64,000 bases of DNA from Nonomuraea sp. NBC_00507 (GTDB taxonomy: Bacteria > Actinomycetota > Actinomycetes > Streptosporangiales > Streptosporangiaceae): positions 12,338,001-12,402,000 of the forward strand of contig NZ_CP107853.1 in the NCBI RefSeq assembly GCF_036013525.1. Direction: 5' to 3'. The notes below the pieces were generated by a model. That model searched no databases. It saw only the letters and a program-made list of their open reading frames with translations, and was not told the origin of the DNA. Each line of letters opens with the position of its first letter. Within the stretch, counting starts at the first letter, position 1. Positions 16,430 to 25,318 of the stretch are shown piece by piece. Both the position numbers and the translations under genes were made by a program.

Positions 16430-18088
16430 ATGAACAGGTACAGCCGTCGAGGATTCCTCACAGCGACGCTGGTCGCGGGCTCGGCCGCCGCGATACCGGG
16501 CTGGGCGGGGACGGGAACGGCGGCTGCCGCGAGCACCCCGTTCACCCTCGGGGTGGCGTCGGGCGATCCGGCGCCCGACGGGGTCGTGTTATGGACCAGG
16601 CTGGCTCCTGAGCCGCTCGCCGTGGACGGCCGCGGCGGTATGCCAGAGCAGGCCGTACAGGTGCAGTGGCAGGTCGCCGCCGATGACCGGTTCCGGCGTG
16701 TCGTTCGCGAGGGGATCAGCCTGGCCAGACCGGAGCGTGGGCACACCGTGCACGTTGAGCTGCACGGCCTGCGTCCCGGCAGGGAATACTTCTATCGGTT
16801 CCGCGCGGGCGGCGAGATCAGCCCGGTCGGCCGGACCAAGACCGCGCCTGCGCCGGGGGCTGACCTGAGCGCCCTGGCCTTCGCCTTCGTCTCCTGTCAG
16901 TGCTGGTACGAGGGCTTCTACACCGCCTACCGGCACCTGGCCCAGGAGGACCTGGACGTGGTCCTCCACCTCGGCGACTACATCTACGAGTACGGCGTGG
17001 GCGCCACCGGCGGGGTGCGCGGGGTCAGCCTGCCCGAGCAGTACCTGAAGGAGACCTTCACCCTGACGGAGTACCGCAACCGGCACGCCCTCTACCGGAC
17101 CGACCCTGACCTGCAGGCCGCGCACGCGGCGTTCCCCTGGATGGTGACGGTCGACGACCACGACGTGGAGAACAACTGGGCCAAGGACATCTCCCAGGTC
17201 GACACCGAGCCCGACCAGGACCCGCAGGTCTTCCTGCAACGGCGGGCCGCCGCCTTCCAGGCGTACTACGAGCACCTGCCGCTGCGCCGCGCCTCCATGC
17301 CCGGAGGGCCTGACATGCGGCTCTATCGGCGCGCGTCCTTCGGCAGGCTGGCGACCTTCAACGTGCTCGACACCCGCCAGTATCGCGACGACCAGGCATG
17401 CGGCGACGGATTGGACGTCGGATGCGCGGACCGGCTGGACCCGAACCGGACGATGCTGGGCGCCAGGCAGGAGGAGTGGCTGCTCGGCGGCCTCGCGCGC
17501 TCGCGTACGACGTGGAACGTGCTGGCGCAGCAACTGCTCATGGCGCCGCTCGATCACGACGCCAGTCCTGACGTGCAGGCCTTCGGCATGGATCTGTGGG
17601 ACGGCTACGCATCCGCCCGCGCCCGGCTGCTGTCGGGGATGGTGGAGCACAACGTGCGCAATCCGGTGGTGCTGTCCGGTGACATCCACCGCAGCCTGGC
17701 GGCTGAGCTCAGGCCCGACTTCGACGACCCGAACTCTCCGGTCATGGGCGTGGAGTTCGCCGGGACCTCGATCGCCTCCGGTAAGGACGGCGCCGACCAG
17801 GACGGGCTCGGGCAGACGTTCCTCGCCGCCAATCCGCACCTGAAGTTCCACAACGTTCAGCGTGGCTACGTGCGCGCCACGGCGACTCCGGAGACGTTGA
17901 CCGTCGACTACCGGATCGTGCCCTACGTCACGCGGCCGGGAGCGCCCATCTCGACTCGTGCGACGTTCGCGGTGGAGGCGGGCAACCCCGGCCTGCACCA
18001 GACGGCGGACAACCCGCCGATCGGCGTTCGGACCATTCCGGACGTGGCCGGCGAGCTGGACCATCTCGCCGAGCAACCGCAACGCTGA
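16430..18088 (+). CDS. phoD: PhoD-family alkaline phosphatase/phosphodiesterase
   Basis: A Tat signal (SRRGFLTATLVAGSAAA, about residues 5-30) is followed by the PhoD N-terminal Ig-like domain (about 38-125) and the metallophosphatase domain. Key metal-site segments are FVSCQCWYEGFY, HLGDYIYEYG, VDDHDVENNW and VLSGDIHRSL. The enzyme is exported folded and releases phosphate from mono- or diesters using Ca/Fe. The ATG at 16430 has AGGAG eight bases upstream; an ATG seven codons earlier is in frame but lies over that site. Length 552 is typical. Probably phosphate-regulated, but I see no clear PHO box. Confidence 0.9.
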   Translation: MNRYSRRGFLTATLVAGSAAAIPGWAGTGTAAAASTPFTLGVASGDPAPDGVVLWTRLAPEPLAVDGRGGMPEQAVQVQWQVAADDRFRRVVREGISLARPERGHTVHVELHGLRPGREYFYRFRAGGEISPVGRTKTAPAPGADLSALAFAFVSCQCWYEGFYTAYRHLAQEDLDVVLHLGDYIYEYGVGATGGVRGVSLPEQYLKETFTLTEYRNRHALYRTDPDLQAAHAAFPWMVTVDDHDVENNWAKDISQVDTEPDQDPQVFLQRRAAAFQAYYEHLPLRRASMPGGPDMRLYRRASFGRLATFNVLDTRQYRDDQACGDGLDVGCADRLDPNRTMLGARQEEWLLGGLARSRTTWNVLAQQLLMAPLDHDASPDVQAFGMDLWDGYASARARLLSGMVEHNVRNPVVLSGDIHRSLAAELRPDFDDPNSPVMGVEFAGTSIASGKDGADQDGLGQTFLAANPHLKFHNVQRGYVRATATPETLTVDYRIVPYVTRPGAPISTRATFAVEAGNPGLHQTADNPPIGVRTIPDVAGELDHLAEQPQR

Positions 18089-18183
18089 CCCCGTCGGGCC
18101 GGCAGGTGGGACGGCGTGCTTCCGAGCCTGCGCCTCCCACCGGCTGGCCTCGAGGGAGAAGACCTCCTCTCCGGCGTAGGATT

Positions 18184-18205
18184 CTGGTTTTACCGGTCAA
18201 ACCAG
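18184..18205. promoter_or_regulatory. FadR/GntR-type operator upstream of SDR gene
   Basis: CTGGTTT and AAACCAG are perfect 7 bp arms around TACCGGTC. The core GGTCAAACCA (18195-18204) matches three other sites in this cluster (19859, 25220, 25286). It overlaps the leader 14 bp before the SDR start. Confidence 0.65.
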
Positions 18206-18218
18206 AGGAGGATAGATC

Positions 18219-18974
18219 ATGCCCGTACTTGCGGGACGCTCCGCGTTGATCACCGGTGGCGCAGGAGACATCGGTGCCGCGATGGCCGCCGAGCTGACTC
18301 GCAGGGGAGCTCGCGTGACGCTCCTCGACGTGAAGTCGCCGGCCGAGGCCCGCCCGTGGATCGCCACCGCATCCGCGCACGGCAAGGTGGGCTATGTGCA
18401 GGCCGACGTGCGCGATCGGACGTCCCTGGACGCCGCCGTCGACGAGGTCGGACATCTCGATATCGCCATCGCCAACGCCGGCGTCGTCAAATCCGCCCCG
18501 TTCCTGGAGATCTCTGTCGAGGATTGGGAACAACAGCTGGCGATCAATCTCACCGGCTGCTTCCACACGGCCCAGGCGTCCGCACGGCGCATGGTGGCCC
18601 AAGGATCTGGCGGGCGCATCGTGCTGACGGGATCCTGGGTCGGCACGGTGCCGTGGCCGGAGATCGCGGCCTACAGCGCGTCGAAGGCCGGCGTGGCGAT
18701 GCTCGCCCGGTCGATGGCCAAGGAGCTGGCACCGCACGGCATCCTCGTCAACGCCCTCGCGCCGGGAATTGTGGCCGCGGGGCTGGCCAAGTGGCAGTTC
18801 GACAACGAGCCCGCCTACGCCGCGCGGGCCGCCCAGGCGATTCCGCTGGGAGTTCCGCAATCCGCCGAGCAGGTGGCCAGGGTGGCCGCGTTCCTGTGCT
18901 CACCCGACGCCGACTACATCACCGGCACGACCCTGCTGGCCGACGGCGGCTGCTCGCTGTTCAACCAGGACTGA
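18219..18974 (+). CDS. Short-chain dehydrogenase/reductase (sugar or sugar-acid oxidation)
   Basis: A classical SDR of 251 residues: cofactor site TGGAGDIG (12-19), NAG motif, catalytic Tyr152-x3-Lys156 in YSASK, and C-terminal TGTTLLADGG. The acidic residue Asp after strand 2 (TLLDVK) suggests NAD rather than NADP. AGAGGAGG precedes the ATG. The operator just upstream matches those of the GntR, ABC and dehydratase genes nearby, so it probably catalyses a dehydrogenase step of the same pathway, such as oxidation of a sugar to a lactone or of a keto-sugar acid. Confidence 0.82.
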   Translation: MPVLAGRSALITGGAGDIGAAMAAELTRRGARVTLLDVKSPAEARPWIATASAHGKVGYVQADVRDRTSLDAAVDEVGHLDIAIANAGVVKSAPFLEISVEDWEQQLAINLTGCFHTAQASARRMVAQGSGGRIVLTGSWVGTVPWPEIAAYSASKAGVAMLARSMAKELAPHGILVNALAPGIVAAGLAKWQFDNEPAYAARAAQAIPLGVPQSAEQVARVAAFLCSPDADYITGTTLLADGGCSLFNQD

Positions 18975-19001
18975 CCAGGTCGGTGGCGGTTGGAGATGAC
19001 C

Positions 19002-19829
19002 CTAGCGCTGACGGGAGTTGGGCTCCAGCCGCAGCAGGTCGTCGTCAGGGCCGTCGAGCGCGGTCAGCACCGATTCGATGATGCCGTCCAGTGACACACC
19101 CGGCCCCATCAGCCGGGTGAGCTCGCGGCGGGCGAGCGTGTCGAGCCCCTTGTCGAGGTCTTCGCCGTAGTGGTAGTGAGCAACTGACAGGTGCCCCTCC
19201 ATGGCGCGGCGAGCCCGTTCGGTGTCGCGGTCGGCGATCGCCGCGAGGATGTCGTCGTGGTATGGAGCGCCCTCTCGGACGATCGTGGGGTCGGCGAGGC
19301 TGCGCAGCATGTATTCGAAGGTGAGCCCAGCGATCGACAGGAACATCACCTCCAGCACGGAGTTGCGGGCGGCCCGCGCGATGAGGATGTGGAAGGCGAT
19401 GTCGGCGCGGGCCTTCTCGACGACATTCCCGGCCATCTCGAAGGCGCTCAGCATCTTGCGCAGCGCGGTCAGATCGTCCTCGGTCGCGTTTCGCGCGGCC
19501 AGCACGGCGGCGTGGGTCTCCAGCATGATCCGCGCGTCGGTCACCTCACGCGGGGTGGCGTTGCGCCGGCGGTAATAGGCCTCCAGCGGGCGGATGCTGT
19601 CGACGCTGCTCGGCTCGCGGACGAACGTGCCGCGCCCGGGAATGACCCGGACCAGCCCACGCTCCTGTAGTTCCTTGATGACTTCGCGGACGGAGGGGCG
19701 GCTGAGCCCGAAACGCTGGGCAAGCAGTCGCTCGGAGGGAAGCCGGCTTCCCGGGCTGATCTTCCCGGTGAGCAGGGCGTCCTCGAGATAGGTGGACAGC
19801 ATGTCACGCGGAACGGCGTCAATCGTCAC
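19002..19829 (-). CDS. FadR-subfamily GntR transcriptional repressor
   Basis: An N-terminal winged helix (LPSERLLAQRFGLSRPSVREVIKELQERGLVRVIPGRGTFV, about residues 25-70) is joined to an all-helical FCD effector domain (about 90-230) that usually binds a sugar acid through a metal. I chose the GTG at 19829 because GGGGAGG lies about seven bases upstream. Codons further upstream would extend over the operator at 19859-19868. That operator implies autoregulation. The gene follows the glycosidase on the same strand and may also be read from the ABC promoter. Confidence 0.85.
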   Translation of the reverse strand: MTIDAVPRDMLSTYLEDALLTGKISPGSRLPSERLLAQRFGLSRPSVREVIKELQERGLVRVIPGRGTFVREPSSVDSIRPLEAYYRRRNATPREVTDARIMLETHAAVLAARNATEDDLTALRKMLSAFEMAGNVVEKARADIAFHILIARAARNSVLEVMFLSIAGLTFEYMLRSLADPTIVREGAPYHDDILAAIADRDTERARRAMEGHLSVAHYHYGEDLDKGLDTLARRELTRLMGPGVSLDGIIESVLTALDGPDDDLLRLEPNSRQR

Positions 19830-19858
19830 CGGTGATCCTCCCCGACAGCACCCCGCGC

Positions 19859-19868
19859 GGTCAGACCG
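19859..19868. promoter_or_regulatory. Operator GGTCAGACCG upstream of gntR
   Basis: CGGTC-A-GACCG is a perfect dyad centred 35 bp before the GntR start. It shares the GGTCARACCR core with sites at 18195, 25220 and 25286. Confidence 0.6.
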
Positions 19869-19908
19869 GATGCTATGTCCCGCCCTCGCCGGAGGCAAAC
19901 GTCCCTGA

Positions 19909-22134
19909 TCATGGTAGCCGACGGTAGGTCATGCGGACGGTGACGTCGTCGGCCGTGGCCAGCTGGATCCACCCGTCGGCGGGCGGCACCGCGCGGCCGT
20001 CGACGGTGATCTCGGTGGGCCGCTCCGCGGCCCCCTCGGGAAGGGGCAGGCTCAGGGAGAGCCGGTCCGGTGCCGGGTGGGCGCCGCCGTGGCGGGTGTA
20101 GCGGACGGTGACCGTGATCACGTCCATGTGCTCGGTCGTGACGTGCAGGCTGACCGGCCCGAAGCGGGTGGCGCTGCGCTCCAGCTCGATGGTCTGACCG
20201 GCCCCGAACCACCCAGCCGGTACGGCGGGCAGCAGTTCGAGTGTGTCGTCCCGCTCGAACAGCAGCAGATGCCTGACCAGCCGCACGAATTCGGCCGAGG
20301 CCCAGTTGTGCGGCATATCTCCCCACAGCTGCCCGTTGCCGGTGGCGGTCAGCGACTGCTCCTCCCGCCAGACGCGGGTGGGCGCGGCATGGTTGGCGAA
20401 GGCGTAGAGGTAGTCGACCGCCTTGTCGGCACGGCCCGCGTACAGCCACGCGTGCGCGGCGAACGAGGCGGCGTAGGGCCAGACGGCGCGGTAGGGCAGC
20501 CAGCCGGTCTCGGCGGGAATCCCCTGCTCGTCATCGAGCGCGTCGAACAGCGCCAGCAGGTCGGTGACCACGGGGTCGCCGGGCTCGAACACCTCGCCCG
20601 GCCAGATGGCCTGGCACAGCGCCCACGTGGCGCTGCCGGGCCGGATCCGATGCCATGCGGCCACGTCGGCCTCGACGGGACCCGCGTGGTAGTGATGCGA
20701 GCCGCTCTCCGGGTGGATCATGGGCAGGTACGCGAGTCCTTCCTCGCGGTGTCGGCGGGCCGCCTTGTCGAAGTTGACGCGCAGCTGGAGGTACTGCGCG
20801 TGAATCGCGTCGCGATCGGATGCGCGGCCGAGCATCGTCGCTCCCCTGACCGCGGCGCGCAGCCCCGCGAGCGTCCACAGCGTGGTGGTGTACTCCGCCC
20901 GTACGCCTGCCACTCCTCCGTCGGCGAACGCCGGCGGCATCAGGCCGTGCAGCGGGTGACCGATGGGCAACGCGTCGGCCTGGCGGCGCAGGTCGGCGAT
21001 GTGGTCGATGGCGCGCAGCACCACCGGCCAGTGCGAGCTGAGCGCGCCGCGCGGGTCGGCGCTGAGCTCTGACTGCCGCACCAGCGTGGCGATCGCGATC
21101 GCGGTCTCCTTGATGTGCGGTGCCAGCTCCAACCCGGTGATGGAGCCGTCGGGTCTGACCCGGCGCAGGAGCACCCGCACACCGGCGTCGGCGTCGGCGG
21201 CGAAGCCGAGGTAGCGGGCCGCCTCCAGGATGAAATGGCCGTCGACGATCCACAAGCCGCGGTAGACCGTGGCGCCGACCTGCGGCACCGGCAGCCCGTC
21301 GCGGATCTCCCGCGCCTGCAGGAGGTTGCGCACGCAGGCCACCAGCAGGTCCTGCACGGCCGGATCGGGCACGGTGATCGGCAGCCGTAGCGCTGGAAGC
21401 TCGTCCCAGAAGGCGCGGGCACGGGTCAGGGCGGCCTCGGCCCAGGCCAGGTCCGCGATGGCGGGCGTCTCGGCCACGGCCGGCTGCGGCAGGACCAGTG
21501 CCCCGCCGATCCGCCCGCCTGGTCGCAGGATCTCGGGGGTGACGTCGAGACCGGTGGCGGGGTGGAATCCGGTCGGGTGGGAGAGATGGAGCCGTTGCGG
21601 CCGGTGGATCAGGGCGACAGGGCCGAGCGGCGTGCCGTCTTGTTCGGCGGTGTCGTCCACCCAGATCGGCTGGGCAGGAGCCTGCTCGGGCGCCACCGAG
21701 TAGGCGACGTGGAACGGTGTCGTGCCACCCGTCAGCACCGCGTCGCGGTCGTGGTGGTCGATGTGCAGTCCGGTGAGCACCTCGCCGTCGTCGCCGATGT
21801 GCGTCAGCTCCCACATCACGACATCGGCGCGGAAGCCGTCGTGCTCGTGGGCGAAGGCGGTCAGCGTGAGCTCCAGCCGGGGGTAGCGCATGGTGGTGAC
21901 CACGATGGGGCGTGCGGCGGACTCGGTGCACTGGGTCACCGACACGGGCCGGTCGGCGGTCTGGGCGGAGAACTCCACGACGGTGGCGAAGTGCCAGGCC
22001 GCGAGGTGCGTCTGTGTGAAGCCGTAGAGCAGGGCACCGTCCTCGCGGACCAGGGTCTTGTGCGGGTCGTCGGGCAGGCAGATCGCTGTCCAGCGCGACG
22101 GGGGCGCGAACCGGAAGTCGATGGCGTGGGACAC
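19909..22134 (-). CDS. Predicted six-hairpin glycosidase
   Basis: 741 residues, no signal peptide. The N-terminal third is beta-rich (MSHAIDFRF...). The middle and C-terminal parts have the helical repeats typical of (alpha/alpha)6 glycosidases (GLWIVDGHFILEAARYLGF, acidic residues in RIRPGSATWALCQAIWPGEVFEPGD, GQLWGDMPHNWASAEFVRLVRHLL). The exact family is not recognisable by eye. The GTG at 22134 follows AAGGAAGG, and the open frame upstream lies inside the permease gene. The position directly after an ABC sugar importer suggests it cleaves an imported oligosaccharide in the cytosol. Confidence 0.65.
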   Translation of the reverse strand: MSHAIDFRFAPPSRWTAICLPDDPHKTLVREDGALLYGFTQTHLAAWHFATVVEFSAQTADRPVSVTQCTESAARPIVVTTMRYPRLELTLTAFAHEHDGFRADVVMWELTHIGDDGEVLTGLHIDHHDRDAVLTGGTTPFHVAYSVAPEQAPAQPIWVDDTAEQDGTPLGPVALIHRPQRLHLSHPTGFHPATGLDVTPEILRPGGRIGGALVLPQPAVAETPAIADLAWAEAALTRARAFWDELPALRLPITVPDPAVQDLLVACVRNLLQAREIRDGLPVPQVGATVYRGLWIVDGHFILEAARYLGFAADADAGVRVLLRRVRPDGSITGLELAPHIKETAIAIATLVRQSELSADPRGALSSHWPVVLRAIDHIADLRRQADALPIGHPLHGLMPPAFADGGVAGVRAEYTTTLWTLAGLRAAVRGATMLGRASDRDAIHAQYLQLRVNFDKAARRHREEGLAYLPMIHPESGSHHYHAGPVEADVAAWHRIRPGSATWALCQAIWPGEVFEPGDPVVTDLLALFDALDDEQGIPAETGWLPYRAVWPYAASFAAHAWLYAGRADKAVDYLYAFANHAAPTRVWREEQSLTATGNGQLWGDMPHNWASAEFVRLVRHLLLFERDDTLELLPAVPAGWFGAGQTIELERSATRFGPVSLHVTTEHMDVITVTVRYTRHGGAHPAPDRLSLSLPLPEGAAERPTEITVDGRAVPPADGWIQLATADDVTVRMTYRRLP

Positions 22135-22157
22135 GTACGGAGCCTTCCTTCTAAGGG

Positions 22158-22979
22158 TCAGCCCTTGACGGCGCCCTGCAGCATGCCGCGGATCACATGG
22201 CGTTGCAGGAAAAGGTAGACGAGGACGACGGGGACGGTGACGATGAGGGCCCCGGCCGACAGGCCGGCGACGTCGGTGGTGCGCTGGCCGACGAACAGGC
22301 CGAGGCCGGCGGGTGCGGTACGGACGGCCGGATCCTGCAGCAGCACCAGCGACAGCAGGAACTCGTTCCAGCTCCAGACGAAGAACAGGACCATGAGCGT
22401 GGTGACGGCGGGCCGGGCGACAGGCAGCAAGATACGGAACAGGACCGTGAAGGAGTTGGCGCCGTCCATGCGGGCCGCCTCGATCAGGGCGCGGGGCGTG
22501 GAAAGGAAGAAGGCCCGCATCCAGAACGTGCCGAACGACACCGACAACCCTATCTCGGGCAGCATCAGGCCCAGGTAGTTGTCGGTGAGACCGAACTGGC
22601 GCAGGTCGTAGTAGAGCGGCACGACGGTGGCCTCGTACGGCATGACGATGCCGATCAGCATCACGTAGAACAGCGGGGTGCTGCCGCGGAACCGCATGGT
22701 GCCGAAGGCGTACCCGGTCATGATCGACAGCACCGTCGCGACCGGGACCACCACCACCGCGACGATCACGCTCGAGGTGATGAGGTCGCCGAAGGAGCCG
22801 GTGGTCCACGCCCGCGCGAAGTTGCCCCACTGCGGATCGTCTGGCCAGCTCAGGCCGGTGACCGGCGCCCCCTGGGGCTGCAGGGCGACCGAGAGGATGC
22901 TGAACAGGGGGAGCAATACGGCAAGGGCGAACAGGCACAGGAAGGCGTAGGCGCCGAGCCGTTCGAAACGGGCGTTCAC
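22158..22979 (-). CDS. Carbohydrate ABC transporter permease (MalG-like)
   Basis: 273 residues with six membrane segments. The EAA loop that docks the ATPase is clear (ALIEAARMDGANSFTVLFRI). The GTG start at 22979 overlaps the preceding permease stop (GTGA). As in many actinobacterial CUT1 systems there is no ATPase in the cluster, so a shared MsiK-type ATPase encoded elsewhere probably powers it. Confidence 0.88.
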   Translation of the reverse strand: MNARFERLGAYAFLCLFALAVLLPLFSILSVALQPQGAPVTGLSWPDDPQWGNFARAWTTGSFGDLITSSVIVAVVVVPVATVLSIMTGYAFGTMRFRGSTPLFYVMLIGIVMPYEATVVPLYYDLRQFGLTDNYLGLMLPEIGLSVSFGTFWMRAFFLSTPRALIEAARMDGANSFTVLFRILLPVARPAVTTLMVLFFVWSWNEFLLSLVLLQDPAVRTAPAGLGLFVGQRTTDVAGLSAGALIVTVPVVLVYLFLQRHVIRGMLQGAVKG

Positions 22980-23839
22980 AGCTTCTCCCGCAGCAACCGG
23001 GTGATCAACAGGACCACGGTGAAGATGAGCACGGTGAGCATCACGGCGACCGCACACGCTTCGCCCACGGCCCCCTGGCGGAAGGCCAGCTTGTAGATCT
23101 CGAAGCCGGGGACGTTGGTGGCGTTGCCCGGGCCGCCACCGGTGGTGACGTAGACCAGGTCGAAGGAGCGCAGCGCGGCGATCGTGGTGAGCGTGAGCCC
23201 CACGGCCATCTCCTGCTTGAGTCCTGGCAAGGTCACCGCGAAGAACTCCCTGACCGGTCCGGCTCCGTCGACGCGGGCCGCCTCGTACAGACTGGCGTCA
23301 ATCTTGCTGATGCCGGCCAGGAACAACACCATGCACAGCCCGGACATCACCCAGGTGCCGACCAGCCCGAGCGCGGGCAGCGCCCAGGTGAAGTCGCCCA
23401 GCCAGGCGCGGGCCAGCCCGTCCAGGCCGACCGCGGACAGCAGCTGGTTGATGGTCCCCTCGTCGGCGTACATCCACCGCCACGCGATGCCGACCACCAC
23501 CGCGGTCACCACCTGGGGCAGGAAGATCACGGTGCGGAAGAAGCCCAGCCCGCGCAGCCGGAACCGCGACAGTACCGAGGCCAGCACCAGTCCCAGGCCG
23601 ACGGGCAGCGCGGCGAAGAAGAACAGAAACACCATCGAGTGGCTGAAAGCGGTGCGGACGTCGGGATCGGCCAGCTGCTCGGTGTAGTTGTCCAGCCCGG
23701 TCCAGGTGCCGAGGGTGATGCCGTCCCAGTCGTACAGCGACAGCCAGGCGGTGTGCCCCAGCGGCACCAGAACGAACAGCGCGAAGACCAGGAAACCGGG
23801 CAGGATGTACAGGTAGGCGACTCTGGAGTTGGCCCTCAT
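22976..23839 (-). CDS. Carbohydrate ABC transporter permease (MalF-like)
   Basis: 287 residues starting MRANSRVAYLYILPGFLVF, with six membrane segments and the EAA motif (SLYEAARVDGAGPVREFFAV). It pairs with the downstream MalG-like permease to form the channel of a CUT1 importer. It starts six bases after the binding-protein gene stops, so it is in the same operon. Confidence 0.88.
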   Translation of the reverse strand: MRANSRVAYLYILPGFLVFALFVLVPLGHTAWLSLYDWDGITLGTWTGLDNYTEQLADPDVRTAFSHSMVFLFFFAALPVGLGLVLASVLSRFRLRGLGFFRTVIFLPQVVTAVVVGIAWRWMYADEGTINQLLSAVGLDGLARAWLGDFTWALPALGLVGTWVMSGLCMVLFLAGISKIDASLYEAARVDGAGPVREFFAVTLPGLKQEMAVGLTLTTIAALRSFDLVYVTTGGGPGNATNVPGFEIYKLAFRQGAVGEACAVAVMLTVLIFTVVLLITRLLREKL

Positions 23840-23845
23840 ATCGCC

Positions 23846-25195
23846 CTAGCCGTTGCCGCGTTCGTCGGCCCAGTTCTCCTGAACCGTGGAGATGAGCTTG
23901 TCCGGCGTCGTCTTACCGGCGATCAGCTGCTGGACCGCGGGGAAGAGGGTGTCGCCCATCGACGGGGTCGCCCAGTCGAGGTAGAGCGCCAGCCCGTCGT
24001 CGGCGAGAACCTGCTGCCAGGTCTCCACCAAACCCTCCTGCGCACTGCCCGCCTTGGGCTCGCCCGCGTCACGCTCGGCGACGGGCAGGTAACCGCCCTG
24101 GAAGAGCGTGGCCGCGTTCTCCGGCCGGGTCATGAAGTCGATGAAGTTGGCGGCGACGTCGGGGTATTTGGTCTTGGCGGAGATGCTGAACGGCGAGGTG
24201 GTCGCGCCCGTCGCGCGGACCGGGTCACCGGCCTTGACCGGCGGCATCGCGGTGAATCCTGCCTTGCCGTCCATGTTCTCGTCGATACGCGACCTGTTCC
24301 AGCTGCCGGAGACCATGAAGACGCCCTTGCCCTTGATGAACTTGCCGACGCCGTCGCTGTCGGAGGTGCCGTTGGCGGAGGAGTCGATGTAGCCGGCCTT
24401 GGCCCATTCCGCGAGGGTCTTGGTGGCCTGCTGCACACCGGGACTGTCGAAGGTGGCGCCCTTGCGGCCGTAGACCCAGTTGAGCCCGTTCTCGTGCGGC
24501 TCGTACTGAGCGATCAGGTCGGACAGCACGTGATTGCCCGGCCAGGCCTCCAGGTTGCCGAGCTGGATCGGCGTCTCGCCCGCCGCCTTGGCCTTGGCCA
24601 GCGCGTCCTGGAAGGCGGCCAGATCCTTGAAGGGGGTGGTGATGCCGAGCTTGGCGAGCTTGTCCCGGTTGTAGTAGATGCCGACCAGGTTGCCGCCCAA
24701 GGCTATGCCGTACAGCTCGCCGGTGCCGAAGGTCTTGCCGTCCTTGGAGAACCGGGCCTGGTCGAGCAGGCCAGGCTTGAACCGCTCGCTCCAGCCGTAC
24801 AGCTTGGCGTACTCATCCAGCGGCCGGAGCAGGCCCGCCTGGACCAGCGGGCCCTGCATCGTCTGCGCCTGGCCGGCCTGGGCGATGTCGGGCGCCGATT
24901 CCGAGGACATCTGCAGCTTGATGTTCTTGCCGTAGTCGGCGAAGGCCGTGTACGTCGGTTTGATCGTGATGTTGGGGTGAAGCTGCTGATACTTGGCGGC
25001 CAGCTGCTCGATCGCCTTTCCCTGGCCGCCTTCCTCGAAGTGGCTCAGTGTCAACGTGACCGGCTCGGTCGGTAGCGCACTGGACACGGCCTTGCCCGCG
25101 TCGGGGGCTTCGGTGGGTGCGGCACCAGGGGCGCAGGCCGTCACGGTGGCGGCTATGAGGGCCAGGCCGGCGATCGTACGTGTCGTCAACGTCAT
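23846..25195 (-). CDS. Extracellular sugar-binding lipoprotein of ABC importer
   Basis: A lipoprotein signal peptide (LTTRTIAGLALIAATVTAC, lipobox TVTAC with Cys near residue 20) precedes a family 1 solute-binding domain (TLSHFEEGGQGKAIEQLAAKYQ, then GIYYNRDKL). The ATG at 25195 has AAAGGAG upstream; a more distal in-frame ATG at 25258 lies beyond the operator at 25220 and is rejected. First gene of the importer operon. The operator lies 25 bp before the start. The ligand is likely a plant or microbial oligosaccharide, possibly containing an acidic sugar. Confidence 0.88.
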   Translation of the reverse strand: MTLTTRTIAGLALIAATVTACAPGAAPTEAPDAGKAVSSALPTEPVTLTLSHFEEGGQGKAIEQLAAKYQQLHPNITIKPTYTAFADYGKNIKLQMSSESAPDIAQAGQAQTMQGPLVQAGLLRPLDEYAKLYGWSERFKPGLLDQARFSKDGKTFGTGELYGIALGGNLVGIYYNRDKLAKLGITTPFKDLAAFQDALAKAKAAGETPIQLGNLEAWPGNHVLSDLIAQYEPHENGLNWVYGRKGATFDSPGVQQATKTLAEWAKAGYIDSSANGTSDSDGVGKFIKGKGVFMVSGSWNRSRIDENMDGKAGFTAMPPVKAGDPVRATGATTSPFSISAKTKYPDVAANFIDFMTRPENAATLFQGGYLPVAERDAGEPKAGSAQEGLVETWQQVLADDGLALYLDWATPSMGDTLFPAVQQLIAGKTTPDKLISTVQENWADERGNG

Positions 25196-25219
25196 CGCAG
25201 ACTCCTTTGCGGGCTTACC

Positions 25220-25295
25220 GGTCAGACCACCATCTAGGTAAACGGGAGGTTTCGTCAACCATACCGACCATCATCCCGGAGTTGCGGTCAGACCA
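25220..25295. promoter_or_regulatory. Paired operators between divergent binding-protein and dehydratase genes
   Basis: GGTCAGACCA occurs at 25220-25229 and again at 25286-25295. Each is 24-25 bp from the start of the gene it faces. The second is extended by a GTCTGG half-site. Their symmetric placement suggests one repressor controlling both directions. Confidence 0.65.
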
Positions 25296-25318
25296 GTCTG
25301 GCCGATAAGAAGACATGC

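Noticed and set aside
20077..21072. Plus-strand 331-codon frame
   Set aside because: Antisense shadow of the glycosidase.
22135..22938. N-terminal extension of the glycosidase
   Set aside because: Overlaps the permease gene and reads Arg/Ala/Gly-rich; GTG 22134 has a ribosome site.
25220..25295. DasR control of the sugar cluster
   Set aside because: The core GGTCAGACC lacks the CTAG centre of dre, and a local FadR-type GntR with the same site is the simpler owner.
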